64,000 bases of DNA from Clostridioides difficile. GTDB taxonomy: Bacteria > Bacillota > Clostridia > Peptostreptococcales > Peptostreptococcaceae. The translations under genes and the position numbers were made by a program. Positions 37,152 to 46,850 of the stretch are shown here, piece after piece (position 1 is the stretch's first letter; every line of letters begins with the position of its first letter). The DNA lies in NCBI RefSeq assembly GCF_001299635.1, contig NZ_JRHN01000043.1:146314-210313 (forward strand), read 5' to 3'. The notes beneath the pieces are model-generated. The model was not told where the DNA came from. It saw nothing but the letters and a program-made list of their open reading frames with translations, and made no database searches.

Positions 37152-37871
37152 TTAATTGTAGAACATTCCAAGCTGAAACACTAGTATAGCTATTAATACA
37201 CCTAACAAAGCTCCAGCTATAGTTTCCCAAAATGTATGTATTTTTCCTTCAATCCTACTTTGGGCAACTAATACAGCCATTATATATGCAAGAGTAGACG
37301 CAACTACTCTTTCAGTCATAAGTGTAATTGCAGTTGCTATAGCAAATGCTAATGCAGCATGACCACTTGGCATACCTCCTTTTAGAGGTGTTCCTGTAGA
37401 AGTCAATGCTTTTACAACCACTACAGCTATAAGAACCAATAATATACATATCAAGGTTATATGTAATTCTGATTCTCTTATCTTATAAATTAATATCCCA
37501 GATATATCTGTCAATTTATCATAAAATAAAATATATCCAACCACTACTGAATTTAGTGCTGCCACTAGAACACCACCTGCTGCAACATCTTTTGCTATCT
37601 TAGCAAGTACATGGTATTCATCAGTCACTAAATCAACAGCCTTTTCTATAGCTGTATTAAACATCTCAGCAACTACAACTAAACATATAGACATTAATAA
37701 CATTATCATTTCTAATTTTGAGAAGTTAAAAAACAAACTTATTATAAGCACAGCAACTGAGCCTAAATAGTGTATTTTCATATTTCTTTCAAATTTAAAT
37801 GTATACAATATCCCTTCTATAGCTGCATTAAAAGCTTTAATTATACCTTGACGAGTTTTTCCTGGTTTCAT
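37152..37871 (-). CDS. Undecaprenol/diacylglycerol kinase fused to a PAP2 phosphatase domain
   Basis: 239 residues. Residues 1-~115 are a DgkA-type kinase (FNAAIEGILYTFKFERNMKIHYL, EMFNTAIEKAVDLVTDEYHVLAKIAKDVAAGGVLVAAL). Residues ~125-239 are a PAP2 domain with GGMPSGHAALAF and SRIEGKIHTFWE. The last motif has Glu where PAP2 enzymes usually have Asp. Both halves are membrane-embedded. The pairing suggests control of undecaprenyl phosphate or phosphatidate pools. Placed between ybeY and cdd as dgkA is in Bacillus. Confidence 0.9.
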   Translation of the reverse strand: MKPGKTRQGIIKAFNAAIEGILYTFKFERNMKIHYLGSVAVLIISLFFNFSKLEMIMLLMSICLVVVAEMFNTAIEKAVDLVTDEYHVLAKIAKDVAAGGVLVAALNSVVVGYILFYDKLTDISGILIYKIRESELHITLICILLVLIAVVVVKALTSTGTPLKGGMPSGHAALAFAIATAITLMTERVVASTLAYIMAVLVAQSRIEGKIHTFWETIAGALLGVLIAILVFQLGMFYN

Positions 37872-37876
37872 AAAAA

Positions 37877-38338
37877 CTACTCCCTTGTTATGTTTAACTT
37901 ATTCAATATATGTTCTTCTTTTTCTCTCATTTCCTTTGTATTCTCATCTGTATCATGGTCATAACCTAAAAGATGAAACATACTATGACATATTAAAAAA
38001 CACACTTCTCTTTCAAAACTATGGTTATACTCTATACTCTGTTCTAAAGCTCTTTCAAGAGACACTACTATATCACCTAGAGATTCTTCTTCTAACTCAA
38101 CATCCTCAAAATCATCACTTAAAAGAGGAAATGATAAAACATCAGTTGCTCTATCAACACCTCTATATTCTCTATTTAACTCATGAATCTCTTTATTATC
38201 TACAAAAGAAAGACTCACCTCATAATTATCATCATATCCTTCATAATCCAAACATTCTATGATTATATCCTTTATCTTTTCAATTAGCTCTTCATTTACT
38301 TCTAATTTATCTTGTCTATCATCTAATATCAAATCCAT
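37877..38338 (-). CDS. ybeY: Endoribonuclease YbeY
   Basis: 153 residues. The zinc triad HSMFHLLGYDH (Hx3Hx5H, about residues 118-128) and REYRGVDRATDVLSFP identify the 16S rRNA-maturation metalloprotein. It directly follows phoH (56-nt gap), whereas in many Firmicutes the HD-phosphohydrolase gene pgpH/yqfF intervenes. Confidence 0.96.
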   Translation of the reverse strand: MDLILDDRQDKLEVNEELIEKIKDIIIECLDYEGYDDNYEVSLSFVDNKEIHELNREYRGVDRATDVLSFPLLSDDFEDVELEEESLGDIVVSLERALEQSIEYNHSFEREVCFLICHSMFHLLGYDHDTDENTKEMREKEEHILNKLNITRE

Positions 38339-38394
38339 TAATTACACCTACTTTTTATTCATTAATAATGCTATACATCTATATTACTACACTT

Positions 38395-39411
38395 TTACTT
38401 TCTTTTGAAAGTCTTTTCCTGTATTTTCATTTTTTTACGTTCTTCTTTTTTAAATTCTTCTCTTTTATCATGTTTCTCATAAGCTCTTATTATTCTCTGT
38501 ACTAACTCATGTCTTACAACATCTCTATCTGTTAACATTATAGACCCAATCCCTGGAACTCCTTTAAGAATCTCTGTAGCTTGTATTAGACCACTTTTCT
38601 TATTTTGTGGTAAATCTGTTTGTGTTATATCACCTGTAACTACAGCCTTAGAGCCAAATCCTAATCTAGTTAAAAACATTTTCATTTGCTCTGAAGTAGT
38701 ATTTTGAGCTTCATCCAATATTATAAAAGAATTATCAAGTGTTCTACCTCTCATAAAAGCAAGTGGTGCAACTTCAATAGTGCCTCTTTCCAAATATTTA
38801 TTAAATTTATCAGCACCTAACATTTCAAATAATGCATCATATAATGGTCTTAAATATGGGTCAACTTTATCCTTTAAATCCCCTGGTAAAAAACCTAGAC
38901 TCTCCCCAGCTTCCACAGCTGGTCTTGTAAGTATAATTCTACTAACCTCATCTCTTTTAAAGGCTTTTACTGCCATAGCTACTGCAAGGTAAGTCTTTCC
39001 TGTTCCAGCAGGTCCAACGCCAAAAGTTATATCATTATTTTCTATAAGCTTTATATATTCTTTTTGACCTAGTGTTTTAGGTTGGACAGCTTTCCCTCTT
39101 TGTGTTATAACAATGGTTCCCTCAAGTTCTTTTATTTTTTGTTCACTACCTTCAAGTAAAAGGGATAACGAATAAGAAATACTCTGTTTATCTAAATGTT
39201 TACCATTTGATACAGTTTGATGCAATTCATTCATAAGCTTTAGTGCAGAATCTACATTTTTTTCTTCTCCAATTAAAATTATATTGCCTTCTCTAAGTAT
39301 CACATCTATATTTAAAGTTTTCTCTATTAATTTTACATTTTCATCAAAATTTCCAAATAATTCTCTTTCAAAATTCCCATCTGCTATTGTAAATTTTTTT
39401 TGTATTATCAA
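38395..39411 (-). CDS. phoH: PhoH-family ATPase
   Basis: 338 residues. Walker A GPAGTGKTYLAVAMA (~residue 132-146) and Walker B FIILDEAQN; a KH-like N-terminal segment (~20-100). It is a cytoplasmic NTPase linked to RNA metabolism. It begins at TTG (39409-39411), about 10 nt after GAGGAGG. Follows yqfD. Confidence 0.94.
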   Translation of the reverse strand: MIIQKKFTIADGNFERELFGNFDENVKLIEKTLNIDVILREGNIILIGEEKNVDSALKLMNELHQTVSNGKHLDKQSISYSLSLLLEGSEQKIKELEGTIVITQRGKAVQPKTLGQKEYIKLIENNDITFGVGPAGTGKTYLAVAMAVKAFKRDEVSRIILTRPAVEAGESLGFLPGDLKDKVDPYLRPLYDALFEMLGADKFNKYLERGTIEVAPLAFMRGRTLDNSFIILDEAQNTTSEQMKMFLTRLGFGSKAVVTGDITQTDLPQNKKSGLIQATEILKGVPGIGSIMLTDRDVVRHELVQRIIRAYEKHDKREEFKKEERKKMKIQEKTFKRK

Positions 39412-39448
39412 TTGAATTGTTCCTCCTCAAGTTTTAAGTTTAATTTTA

Positions 39449-40789
39449 TTAGTTATTGTTACTATTATTATTTTGACTGTTGTTACTATTTTGATTACTA
39501 TTATTTTCATTAGAGTTATTTTTATTATTATCTTTAGTATCCTCATCAAAGTCATTTCTTATATCATTTAATGGTCTTTTTTCTGGATTAGAAGGAACTT
39601 CCTCTTCTCCTTCTTTTGGTTTACTTTCTTCCTTTATAAATCTTTCTGCTTCTGATTTACTAAGAGGATAAATTTTAGCAATATTTTCACTAGTTTGAAC
39701 TGTTATTAAATATTCTAACATGTTTTTATTAACCTTAAAGTTATGTTTTACATCTATTATTCTAGCCGAAGCTGGGATTATGTATTCTAACTCTTTTAAA
39801 GCTTTTTCAGATAATTCTTTTTTCAACTCTTCTTTATTTCTTTTTACCTCAACTTTTTTTGTTTCATAGAAGGTACTCGTCTTTATCTTTATTGGAAAAG
39901 TATAATCTCCTATTGCTAATTTTTTTTCTTTATTTTCAACAACATAATTTTTATATTTTATATTTTTCCTCATTGTAAATTCTTTATCATAAAAGCTTAT
40001 TGTGTATATGTTTTTCTTTTCTCCTGTCTTTTTATTTACAGTGTCCACATAACTTGCCTTCTTGGCAGATTCATAAAAAGTACTTGCCCATACTTCTGGT
40101 ATTGATTTTGTATTAGCTCCATTTAGCAATACATCTCCCTTTTGTACTATATCTCCAGATTTAATAACGGATTTACCACTTCTAGGGATTACCTTTTCTA
40201 TTATACCATTTTTTAAAGCAATTACATTACAATAATTTGATTGGTCTGTAGATTTTAGGGATTCTGCTTTTTTCGTAACAGTAACAAATATATTTGTTCC
40301 TTTTACATTAATAGATAAATACGCCACATCATTAAATTTCGACATCATATGGTCTCTAACTTCTTTTCTATCAATACTCTTCTTATAAACTCCTGGCCTT
40401 ACTCCAACCTTGTAAAGCTCACTTCTGAGAGCTTCTTTTTTTATACCTTCAGGAGATTGTATATATACATCTGTCACAAACTGCGATGTCGACATCAATA
40501 AAAATAAAGAGAGAATAGCACAAATCCACATACCTTTGTGCTTATAAATTCTTTTAATAATAAAAGGAACCCCTGTTTTTTGTTTTACCTTTATCTCAAA
40601 CTTACTGCCTCTATAAATATTCTTAAATTCTTTTATATCTTGTCTATCTATATGAAACTCAATTTTAGTATTTTTTATTCTAGTTACATTGTAAACACTT
40701 ATCCCATTTCTTATAAGATGATTTAAAAATTGTTCAAGTCCTACTCCTTCCACAACTATAACATAGTATCCCCTTATAAAGCTTATCAA
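39449..40789 (-). CDS. yqfD: Sporulation protein YqfD
   Basis: 446 residues; MWICAILSLFLLMSTSQFVTDVYI (~88-111) is a membrane anchor, and the extracytoplasmic part contains GVRPGVYKKSIDRKEVRDHMM and a C-terminal low-complexity tail of Asn and Ser (about the last 35 residues). Required for engulfment-stage forespore development in Bacillus (SpoIV-like). TTG start at 40787-40789, 8 nt after AGGAGG. 12 nt after yqfC. Confidence 0.92.
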   Translation of the reverse strand: MISFIRGYYVIVVEGVGLEQFLNHLIRNGISVYNVTRIKNTKIEFHIDRQDIKEFKNIYRGSKFEIKVKQKTGVPFIIKRIYKHKGMWICAILSLFLLMSTSQFVTDVYIQSPEGIKKEALRSELYKVGVRPGVYKKSIDRKEVRDHMMSKFNDVAYLSINVKGTNIFVTVTKKAESLKSTDQSNYCNVIALKNGIIEKVIPRSGKSVIKSGDIVQKGDVLLNGANTKSIPEVWASTFYESAKKASYVDTVNKKTGEKKNIYTISFYDKEFTMRKNIKYKNYVVENKEKKLAIGDYTFPIKIKTSTFYETKKVEVKRNKEELKKELSEKALKELEYIIPASARIIDVKHNFKVNKNMLEYLITVQTSENIAKIYPLSKSEAERFIKEESKPKEGEEEVPSNPEKRPLNDIRNDFDEDTKDNNKNNSNENNSNQNSNNSQNNNSNNN

Positions 40790-40801
40790 GTGTATCTCCT
40801 C

Positions 40802-41038
40802 CTAATCAACATACTCCATATTGTAGATAATTCCTTTTATACCTATCTCACTATCAGTAATATACTTAAGCGAAAGTTTATCACCAGATATTTTAATCGT
40901 TTTAACTTTGGTCTTTATTCTTATTAAATCAACTTCATACTCAAGTATTGATAGATAATTTTCTATACTAATAAACGTATTACCTGTAACAGTAACAACT
41001 GGTTGATTTACCTGTAAATCAGTGGATATTTCTAACAT
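40802..41038 (-). CDS. yqfC: Sporulation protein YqfC (YabP family)
   Basis: 78 residues from the ATG at 41036-41038, which lies 8 nt after GGGGG; an ATG two codons earlier is only 2 nt from it. Family features: VTVTGNTFISIENYLSILEYEVDLIRIKTKVKTIKISG. Expected to be sigma-E dependent, together with yqfD. Confidence 0.9.
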   Translation of the reverse strand: MLEISTDLQVNQPVVTVTGNTFISIENYLSILEYEVDLIRIKTKVKTIKISGDKLSLKYITDSEIGIKGIIYNMEYVD

Positions 41039-41164
41039 AAGCATTACCCCCTTAATTAATTTTATGCTTGAAATAGGTATTTATGCACTTTATTGATGTT
41101 ATAACAGATTAGTTCTAAAATTTTTATACAATAAATACCCTAATAATTAATATATTATTTAAAC

Positions 41165-41215
41165 AATAAAAAGGTAATCATATTGATAAAAAATCAACAT
41201 GATTACCTTTTTATT
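41165..41215 (-). terminator. Terminator of hpf
   Basis: Long arms AATAAAAAGGTAATCAT and ATGATTACCTTTTTATT around a short loop, followed by T residues on the minus strand. 38 nt after the hpf stop. Confidence 0.85.
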
Positions 41216-41253
41216 TTTCTTATATAGAATCTACAATGTATACAATTTTTTTA

Positions 41254-41817
41254 TTAGTCTTGTTCTATTAAACCATATCCACCAGCTTTACGCTTATACA
41301 CTATGTTTATTTCAAAATTATCTTGATTTCTAAACATATAGAAATTGTGTCCTACCAATTCCATTTGAAGTATTGCCTCTTCTGAACTCATAGGTTTTAC
41401 ATTAAATTTCTTTCTTCTTTCTATAACTATATTTTCATCTTCTTCATCATCATAATCATAATCATTAAATTCACTGCTGTTATCTATAAAGTCAACATTT
41501 TCAAATCTTATGCTCTTATTATTTTGACCTTTGTCTTTAACTTTAGTTTTATACTTGACAACTTGTCTACTTAATTTGTCACAAACAATGTCAATTGCTG
41601 CATATAAATCATCTTCTACATCTTCTGCTCTTATTATTTGCCCACTAATAGGAATTATTGTGACCTCAACTTTTTGTCTATCCTTTTTCGCACTTACTGT
41701 TACTTTCACTTCTGATTCAGGATCAAGGTATTTTTCTAACCTACTTAATTTTCCATCTACGTATCCTTTTATTCCGTCAGTTAATTTCATTTGTCTCCCA
41801 GATACTATTATTTGCAT
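41254..41817 (-). CDS. hpf: Ribosome hibernation promoting factor (long form)
   Basis: 187 residues. S30AE/YfiA domain at 1-~100 (MQIIVSGRQMKLTDGIKGYVDGKLSRLEKYL) and a C-terminal dimerisation domain (KFNVKPMSSEEAILQMELVGHNFYMFRNQDNFEINIVYKRKAGGYGLIEQ). It joins 70S ribosomes as 100S dimers in stationary phase. ATG at 41815-41817 after GAGAGG. Own unit with terminator. Confidence 0.96.
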   Translation of the reverse strand: MQIIVSGRQMKLTDGIKGYVDGKLSRLEKYLDPESEVKVTVSAKKDRQKVEVTIIPISGQIIRAEDVEDDLYAAIDIVCDKLSRQVVKYKTKVKDKGQNNKSIRFENVDFIDNSSEFNDYDYDDEEDENIVIERRKKFNVKPMSSEEAILQMELVGHNFYMFRNQDNFEINIVYKRKAGGYGLIEQD

Positions 41818-42009
41818 AAAAACCTCTCCCTTCAAGCCTTTCCAATTCTAATACTTTAATATGTTAATCTTTAAATACAATTTTGATAAATTTATTATAT
41901 TTAAATTAATATTATTGTATATGAAAATGATTCTTTTTAATAGTCTATTCATTTTTTATTTGATATGATATTATTAAAAGTACAGGGTAATTTACAGAAT
42001 CTTTACATT

Positions 42010-42507
42010 CTATTTATTAATAAACCATATAAAATAATTCAAGAATCCAGCATAAACAAGCCACATCAAATAAACCAAATTTATGTATCCAGCTCTCTTA
42101 TCTATTTTAGAAAACTTTGAAATCATTATTACAGAAACCAAAATCATTATTATTATGTCTACTAAAGCTGTAAATCTAAGTCCAAATCCAAAAAATAATA
42201 TAGTCCAAACAAAATTTAATGCAAGTTGTAACCCATAATAAAAGATTGCATCTCTTACTTTAGGTAAATTGTAACCCTTTCTTAATATTAAGTATGAAGA
42301 TATACCCATCAATATGTACAATATAGTCCAAACTATCGGAAAGATAAATGCTGGTGGTGCAAAGCTTGGCTTTGTGAGCTGTAAATAGTAGGTTGAGATA
42401 TCTGTCCCACTAATAATCATTGTTAAAACACTACTTAAATAACCTATTATTAATGGTATCAATATGTTTATCAAAAAATTTCTAATTTCCTTTACTGATA
42501 TAATCAA
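42010..42507 (-). CDS. tspO: TspO/MBR-family membrane protein
   Basis: 165 residues, five membrane helices. LTKPSFAPPAFIFPIVWTILYILMGISSYLI and LNFVWTILFFGFGLRF are TspO landmarks with tryptophan-rich faces. A tetrapyrrole-binding or stress-related role is known in the family. Start TTG (42505-42507) 6 nt after AAGGGG. Transcribed downstream of the yqeY terminator, so probably separate. Confidence 0.92.
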   Translation of the reverse strand: MIISVKEIRNFLINILIPLIIGYLSSVLTMIISGTDISTYYLQLTKPSFAPPAFIFPIVWTILYILMGISSYLILRKGYNLPKVRDAIFYYGLQLALNFVWTILFFGFGLRFTALVDIIIMILVSVIMISKFSKIDKRAGYINLVYLMWLVYAGFLNYFIWFINK

Positions 42508-42577
42508 ATTCTTCCCCTTCTTTCAAAATTTTCTTTGATTATAGATATGCTCAAATATGACTTGTTATTCTCAAAAA

Positions 42578-42609
42578 ATATAAAAAGCCTAGAGATTTCT
42601 CTCTAGGCT
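42578..42609 (-). terminator. Terminator of the rpsU-yqeY unit
   Basis: Perfect 10-bp stem AGCCTAGAGA/TCTCTAGGCT (42586-42595, 42600-42609) with a 4-nt loop; minus-strand T-run TTTTTATATTTTTT. 9 nt after the yqeY stop. Confidence 0.9.
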
Positions 42610-42617
42610 ATATCAAT

Positions 42618-43061
42618 CTATTGTAAGTTTTGTTTTACCAACTTATTTATAAGTTTTCCATCAGCTCTTCCTTTAACCTTTGGTTGGATAACTGACATTA
42701 TTTTTCCCATATCCTTCATAGAAGTTGCTCCTACTTCAGATATAGTAGATTTTACAATTTCTTCTAACTCTTCTTCGCTTAATTGTTGAGGTAGGTACTC
42801 TTTTAAAACTTCAATTTCAGCTTCTGTTTCTTTTATTAAGTCTTCTCTTCCAGCTTTTTCAAATTCAACTAATGCATCTCTACGTTGCTTTAATTGCTTT
42901 GCTATTACATCGATAATTCCATCTTCATCAAGTTCGACTCTATTATCAACCTCATACTGTTTAATGGAAGCTCTTATTAAAGTTACTACAGATTTTCTCA
43001 CTGTATCTTTGTTTTTCATAGAAGATTTCAAATCCTCTTGTAACTTTTGCTTAAGGGACAT
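42618..43061 (-). CDS. yqeY: GatB/YqeY-domain protein
   Basis: 147 residues. MSLKQKLQEDLKSSMKNKDTVRKSVVTLIRASIKQYEVD and YLPQQLSEEELEEIV...KDMGKIMSVIQPKVKGRADGKLIN show the YqeY/GatB C-terminal helical fold. Possible tRNA-amidotransferase-like RNA binding; function unproven. ATG at 43059-43061 after GAGGTG. Downstream of rpsU, as in Bacillus. Confidence 0.93.
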   Translation of the reverse strand: MSLKQKLQEDLKSSMKNKDTVRKSVVTLIRASIKQYEVDNRVELDEDGIIDVIAKQLKQRRDALVEFEKAGREDLIKETEAEIEVLKEYLPQQLSEEELEEIVKSTISEVGATSMKDMGKIMSVIQPKVKGRADGKLINKLVKQNLQ

Positions 43062-43090
43062 CCCCTTCACCTCTTTATTCTTATTTACTA

Positions 43091-43270
43091 CTATTTCTTA
43101 GCGTTTTTTCTTCTTGCTGCTTCAGCTTTTTTCTTACGCTTAACGCTTGGCTTATCATAGTGCTCTCTTTTTCTCACTTCTGACATGATGCCAGACATTG
43201 CACATTGACGCTTGAATCTTCTTAAAGCGCTGTCTAATGTTTCATTCTCTCTAACTCTTACTTCTGACAT
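43091..43270 (-). CDS. rpsU: 30S ribosomal protein S21
   Basis: 59 residues: start [19 protein letters not shown], then [23 protein letters not shown] and a Lys/Arg-rich tail ending KNAKK. GGGAGGG precedes the ATG. Paired with yqeY. Confidence 0.97.
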   Translation of the reverse strand: MSEVRVRENETLDSALRRFKRQCAMSGIMSEVRKREHYDKPSVKRKKKAEAARRKNAKK

Positions 43271-43432
43271 TTCTTTTTCCCTCCCTCCAATAGCGCAATT
43301 ATGCTGGGACTGTAACTATGTTCTTTTTGCATAATATGCATTACAACCTAACACTTTGTTTATTATAAACTAAATTTTTACTTTTATCAAGTATTTTTAT
43401 CAAGAAGGAACTCAATTTTTCAATAATTTAGT

Positions 43433-43783
43433 TTAGTTTTGTCCCGCTTCGTAATTAGGAAGCTTTTTACCAGCTAAAATATGATAGTGCAAATGTTTAA
43501 CTTCTTGCCCTCCATCACTTCCACAATTATTTATGATTCTGAATCCAGTTTGGTCAAAACCTTTCTCCTTAGCTATTTTATTAATAACAACATGAATATG
43601 TGACACAATATCCATCTCTTTATCAGGAATATCAATTACACTATCGTAATGTTTTTTAGGTACTACCAATATATGGTATGGAGCAACTGGGTTTAAGTCG
43701 TTAAATGCTAAGACTCTATCATCTTCATAAACTTTAGTTGAAGGTATTTCTCCGTTCGCTATTTTACAAAAAATACAATCCAT
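43433..43783 (-). CDS. HIT-family nucleotide hydrolase
   Basis: 116 residues. The histidine triad HLHYH (about residues 99-103) and CIFCKIANGEIPS fit the HINT branch (purine nucleoside phosphoramidase-like). ATG at 43781-43783, 8 nt after AGGAGG. Between mtaB and rpsU, as in other Firmicutes. Confidence 0.94.
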   Translation of the reverse strand: MDCIFCKIANGEIPSTKVYEDDRVLAFNDLNPVAPYHILVVPKKHYDSVIDIPDKEMDIVSHIHVVINKIAKEKGFDQTGFRIINNCGSDGGQEVKHLHYHILAGKKLPNYEAGQN

Positions 43784-43825
43784 TTTTTCCACCTCCTATC
43801 TTATAAATATTATAATTTCTACATG

Positions 43826-45124
43826 TTATATCAAAATTCCTTCTACATATTCATCTTTTACGTCATTTATTTTCACTTTTAATATCTGACCTTGTATATT
43901 TTTGTCACTTTCAACAACAACTCTTATATAATTTGATGTTAGTCCCTCAAATTTATTGCCTTCTATATTTTGTTCAAATAAAACATCTAACTCACTTCCA
44001 ATAAATTTATTTGCAAATTTATTAAAATTTACTTTGCTTAAATTTAAAAGTTGTTCACTTCTAAAATGTTTCATTTGAGGGTCAACCTGATTTTCCATAG
44101 TCGCAGCTGGAGTCCCTTTTCTTGGTGAGTATTTAAAAATATGCATTTGTGAAAGCTCTATTTCTTTTAAAAACTCATATGTTTCTTTAAACTCATCGTT
44201 TGTCTCTCCTGGAAATCCTACTATCACATCTGTAGTTATTGCGACATTTGGCATTTTACTTCTCAATCTATCTACAATAGTTTTGTACTCTGAAGTTGTG
44301 TATCTTCTATTCATTCTTTTTAAAGTTTCATCACATCCACTTTGAAGTGATAAATGGTAATGAGGACAAACTTTATCCATCTTTAAAACTTCATTCACAA
44401 ATTCATCTGTAAATAAGATTGGTTCAACAGAACTAAGTCTAATTCTCTCTATTTTATCTATTTCATTTATTTGTTTTATTACATCAAGAAGTTTAATATC
44501 CTTATCTTTTAAATCTTTTCCATAAGAGGCAACATGTATTCCTGTTAATACGACCTCTTTATAGCCATTATTAGCCAATTTTTTTACTTCATCGACTATA
44601 CTATCAATATCTCTACTTCTAACGCGTCCTCGTGCATAAGGAATTATACAGTAGGTACAAAATCTGTCACACCCATCTTGTATTTTCATAAATGCTCTAG
44701 TCTTTCCGTTAGTTTGGCTGATTTCTATTTCTTCGAATGCTTTAACCTTCATTATATCATCAACTGTACTAACTTTCTTACTTGCATCTATCTTTTTAAT
44801 TTCTTCAACAATCTTTCTTCTGTCATTTGTACCCATAACTAAATTTACTTCTTCTATATCCAAAATTTCCTCTGGAGATACCTGAGAATAGCATCCCACC
44901 ACGGCTATTATTGCATCTGGATTTTTCTTTTTAACTCGTCTTATATATTGACGAGATTTTCTATCACTCATATGAGTAACCGTACATGTATTTATAACAT
45001 AAACATCAGCATATTCTTCACTATTAACTTGTTCATAACCATCTTTTTCAAATAGCTCTAACATAGCCTCAGTTTCATATTGATTGACTTTACACCCAAG
45101 TGTATAAAAAGCTACTTTTTTCAA
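43826..45124 (-). CDS. mtaB: tRNA t6A37 methylthiotransferase MtaB
   Basis: 432 residues. UPF0004 domain (LGCKVNQYETEAMLELF, Cys ligands), radical SAM motif CDRFCTYCIIPYARG (~residues 147-161) and C-terminal TRAM (~370-430). Makes ms2t6A in tRNA. TTG start at 45122-45124 after GGAGGAG. Co-transcribed with rsmE. Confidence 0.95.
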   Translation of the reverse strand: MKKVAFYTLGCKVNQYETEAMLELFEKDGYEQVNSEEYADVYVINTCTVTHMSDRKSRQYIRRVKKKNPDAIIAVVGCYSQVSPEEILDIEEVNLVMGTNDRRKIVEEIKKIDASKKVSTVDDIMKVKAFEEIEISQTNGKTRAFMKIQDGCDRFCTYCIIPYARGRVRSRDIDSIVDEVKKLANNGYKEVVLTGIHVASYGKDLKDKDIKLLDVIKQINEIDKIERIRLSSVEPILFTDEFVNEVLKMDKVCPHYHLSLQSGCDETLKRMNRRYTTSEYKTIVDRLRSKMPNVAITTDVIVGFPGETNDEFKETYEFLKEIELSQMHIFKYSPRKGTPAATMENQVDPQMKHFRSEQLLNLSKVNFNKFANKFIGSELDVLFEQNIEGNKFEGLTSNYIRVVVESDKNIQGQILKVKINDVKDEYVEGILI

Positions 45125-45125
45125 T

Positions 45126-45884
45126 TTATTTTTCTCCTCCTAAATCACTTAGCTCATACAAAGTTATTGTTGATGCTACAACAGAAGCTGTCTCAGTTCT
45201 CAATATTCTAGGCCCTAATGATACAACACTACAATTATCTTGTTGTACTTGCTCTATCTCTTCTTCAGAAAATCCACCTTCAGGACCTACAAAAATTCCA
45301 ACACTATCTATATTAGAATCACACTTTTTAAGTGCATCTTTTATTGAAACTGTTCTTTCATTTTCATAAGGGCAAATATTTATATTATTTTTCTTCATAT
45401 CTTCTAAAGCTTCTCTAAAACTTAAAATACCTCTTAGTTTTGGTATTTTACCTCTTTTACTTTGCTTTGCTGCTTCATAAATTATTCTTTCCCAACGTTC
45501 AAATTTTTTGTCTTCTTTTTTGTCATCAACTTTAGTAACACTTCTCTTAGTTTGAACTAATATTATTTCTTCTACACCTACTTCAGTTAACTTTTGAAGT
45601 ATCATCTCCATTTTTGGGGCTTTGGGAAGCCCTTGATATAGTCTTATTTTAAGTACTGATTCTCTATTTATATCAACTTTTTCTAAAATATTTAAATTAA
45701 CCACACTTTTATCTATATTCGTTATCTCACAAATATACTCATTATTATTCTTGTCACATACCTCAAGCTTCTCGCCTAACTTACATCTTAAAACTTTTGA
45801 AATATGTTTTACATCTTCACCTTCTATAGTGCAAGTTTTATTTTGTAGATTTATATTATTTTTTTCAACAAAAAATCTGTCCAT
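45126..45884 (-). CDS. rsmE: 16S rRNA m3U1498 methyltransferase
   Basis: 252 residues with an N-terminal PUA-like domain and a C-terminal SPOUT knot (GIFVGPEGGFSEEEIEQV, SLGPRILRTETASVVA). GGTGGAG precedes the ATG. prmA lies 18 nt upstream and mtaB directly downstream. Confidence 0.96.
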   Translation of the reverse strand: MDRFFVEKNNINLQNKTCTIEGEDVKHISKVLRCKLGEKLEVCDKNNNEYICEITNIDKSVVNLNILEKVDINRESVLKIRLYQGLPKAPKMEMILQKLTEVGVEEIILVQTKRSVTKVDDKKEDKKFERWERIIYEAAKQSKRGKIPKLRGILSFREALEDMKKNNINICPYENERTVSIKDALKKCDSNIDSVGIFVGPEGGFSEEEIEQVQQDNCSVVSLGPRILRTETASVVASTITLYELSDLGGEK

Positions 45885-45902
45885 TATACTCCACCATACC
45901 CT

Positions 45903-46850
45903 CTATTTTTTAAGCTTAGAAACTATTGCTGACCATTCACCTAATTTTTGAACTTCAACTATTTCAAATCCATTTTCAATTAAACTTTCTTTAACTTCTT
46001 CTACCTTATCCAGAATTATACCTGAAGATATGAATATAGCATCTTCTTTCATAAAGTTTTGAACATCTTTTGCAAGTATTTTTATTATATCAGCTATTAT
46101 ATTTGCAACTATTACATCAGCTTTATCTTTTATTACATCTGTTAAATTACCATGCATTACAGATACATTTTCCTCTACCTTATTTTCAATAACATTTTCT
46201 TTTGCAACTTTTACTGCCACTTCATCTAAATCTACAGCTATAACTTCTTTTGCCCCTAATTTGGCTGCTGCTATTGCAAGTATTCCACTACCACAACCAA
46301 TATCAAATACTTTAGAATCTTTATTCACATATTTTTCTAATTCTCTGATACACATACTAGTAGTCTCATGTGTCCCTGTACCAAATGCCATACCAGGGTC
46401 AAGCTCTATTATTAAGTCCCCTTCTTGCATAGTATAATCTTCCCATGTAGGTTTTACTACTACTCTTTGTCCTACTTTTGTTGGTTTGTAATATGCCTTC
46501 CATGCATTTGCCCAATCAGCTTCATTTACTTGGTCTAATGATACACTTCCTTCACCTATATCTATACCAAAATCTTTTAGACCTAAAACTTTTTGCTTTA
46601 TTATTTCGACAAATTCCATCACATTTTTTTCTTCTGAAACGTAAGTTTTTATAAGTACATCATCTTCTTCATTCTTTTTAAATACTTCTTCTTCAACATA
46701 GTCCCAATCTAATTCATTTTTCTTCTGAAATAAAAAGTCTTTTGGGTCTTCTATTACAGCCCCACCAGCTCCTTGTTCATATAGTATATTTGTTATAGGT
46801 TCAACTGCTTCTGTTGTTGTTTTTATAGTTACTTCTATCCAATTATTCAT
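45903..46850 (-). CDS. prmA: Ribosomal protein L11 methyltransferase
   Basis: 315 residues. SAM site VFDIGCGSGILAIAAAKLGA (~175-194), VANIIADII catalytic loop, and ELDPGMAFGTGTHETT linker typical of PrmA. GAGAGG precedes the ATG. In many Firmicutes it follows dnaJ directly; here ~5.7 kb intervene. Confidence 0.96.
   Translation of the reverse strand: MNNWIEVTIKTTTEAVEPITNILYEQGAGGAVIEDPKDFLFQKKNELDWDYVEEEVFKKNEEDDVLIKTYVSEEKNVMEFVEIIKQKVLGLKDFGIDIGEGSVSLDQVNEADWANAWKAYYKPTKVGQRVVVKPTWEDYTMQEGDLIIELDPGMAFGTGTHETTSMCIRELEKYVNKDSKVFDIGCGSGILAIAAAKLGAKEVIAVDLDEVAVKVAKENVIENKVEENVSVMHGNLTDVIKDKADVIVANIIADIIKILAKDVQNFMKEDAIFISSGIILDKVEEVKESLIENGFEIVEVQKLGEWSAIVSKLKK

Noticed and set aside
37885..38262. 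Plus-strand open frame of 125 codons over ybeY
   Set aside because: Antisense shadow of ybeY, with His/Leu/Tyr-biased composition typical of reverse-strand reading.
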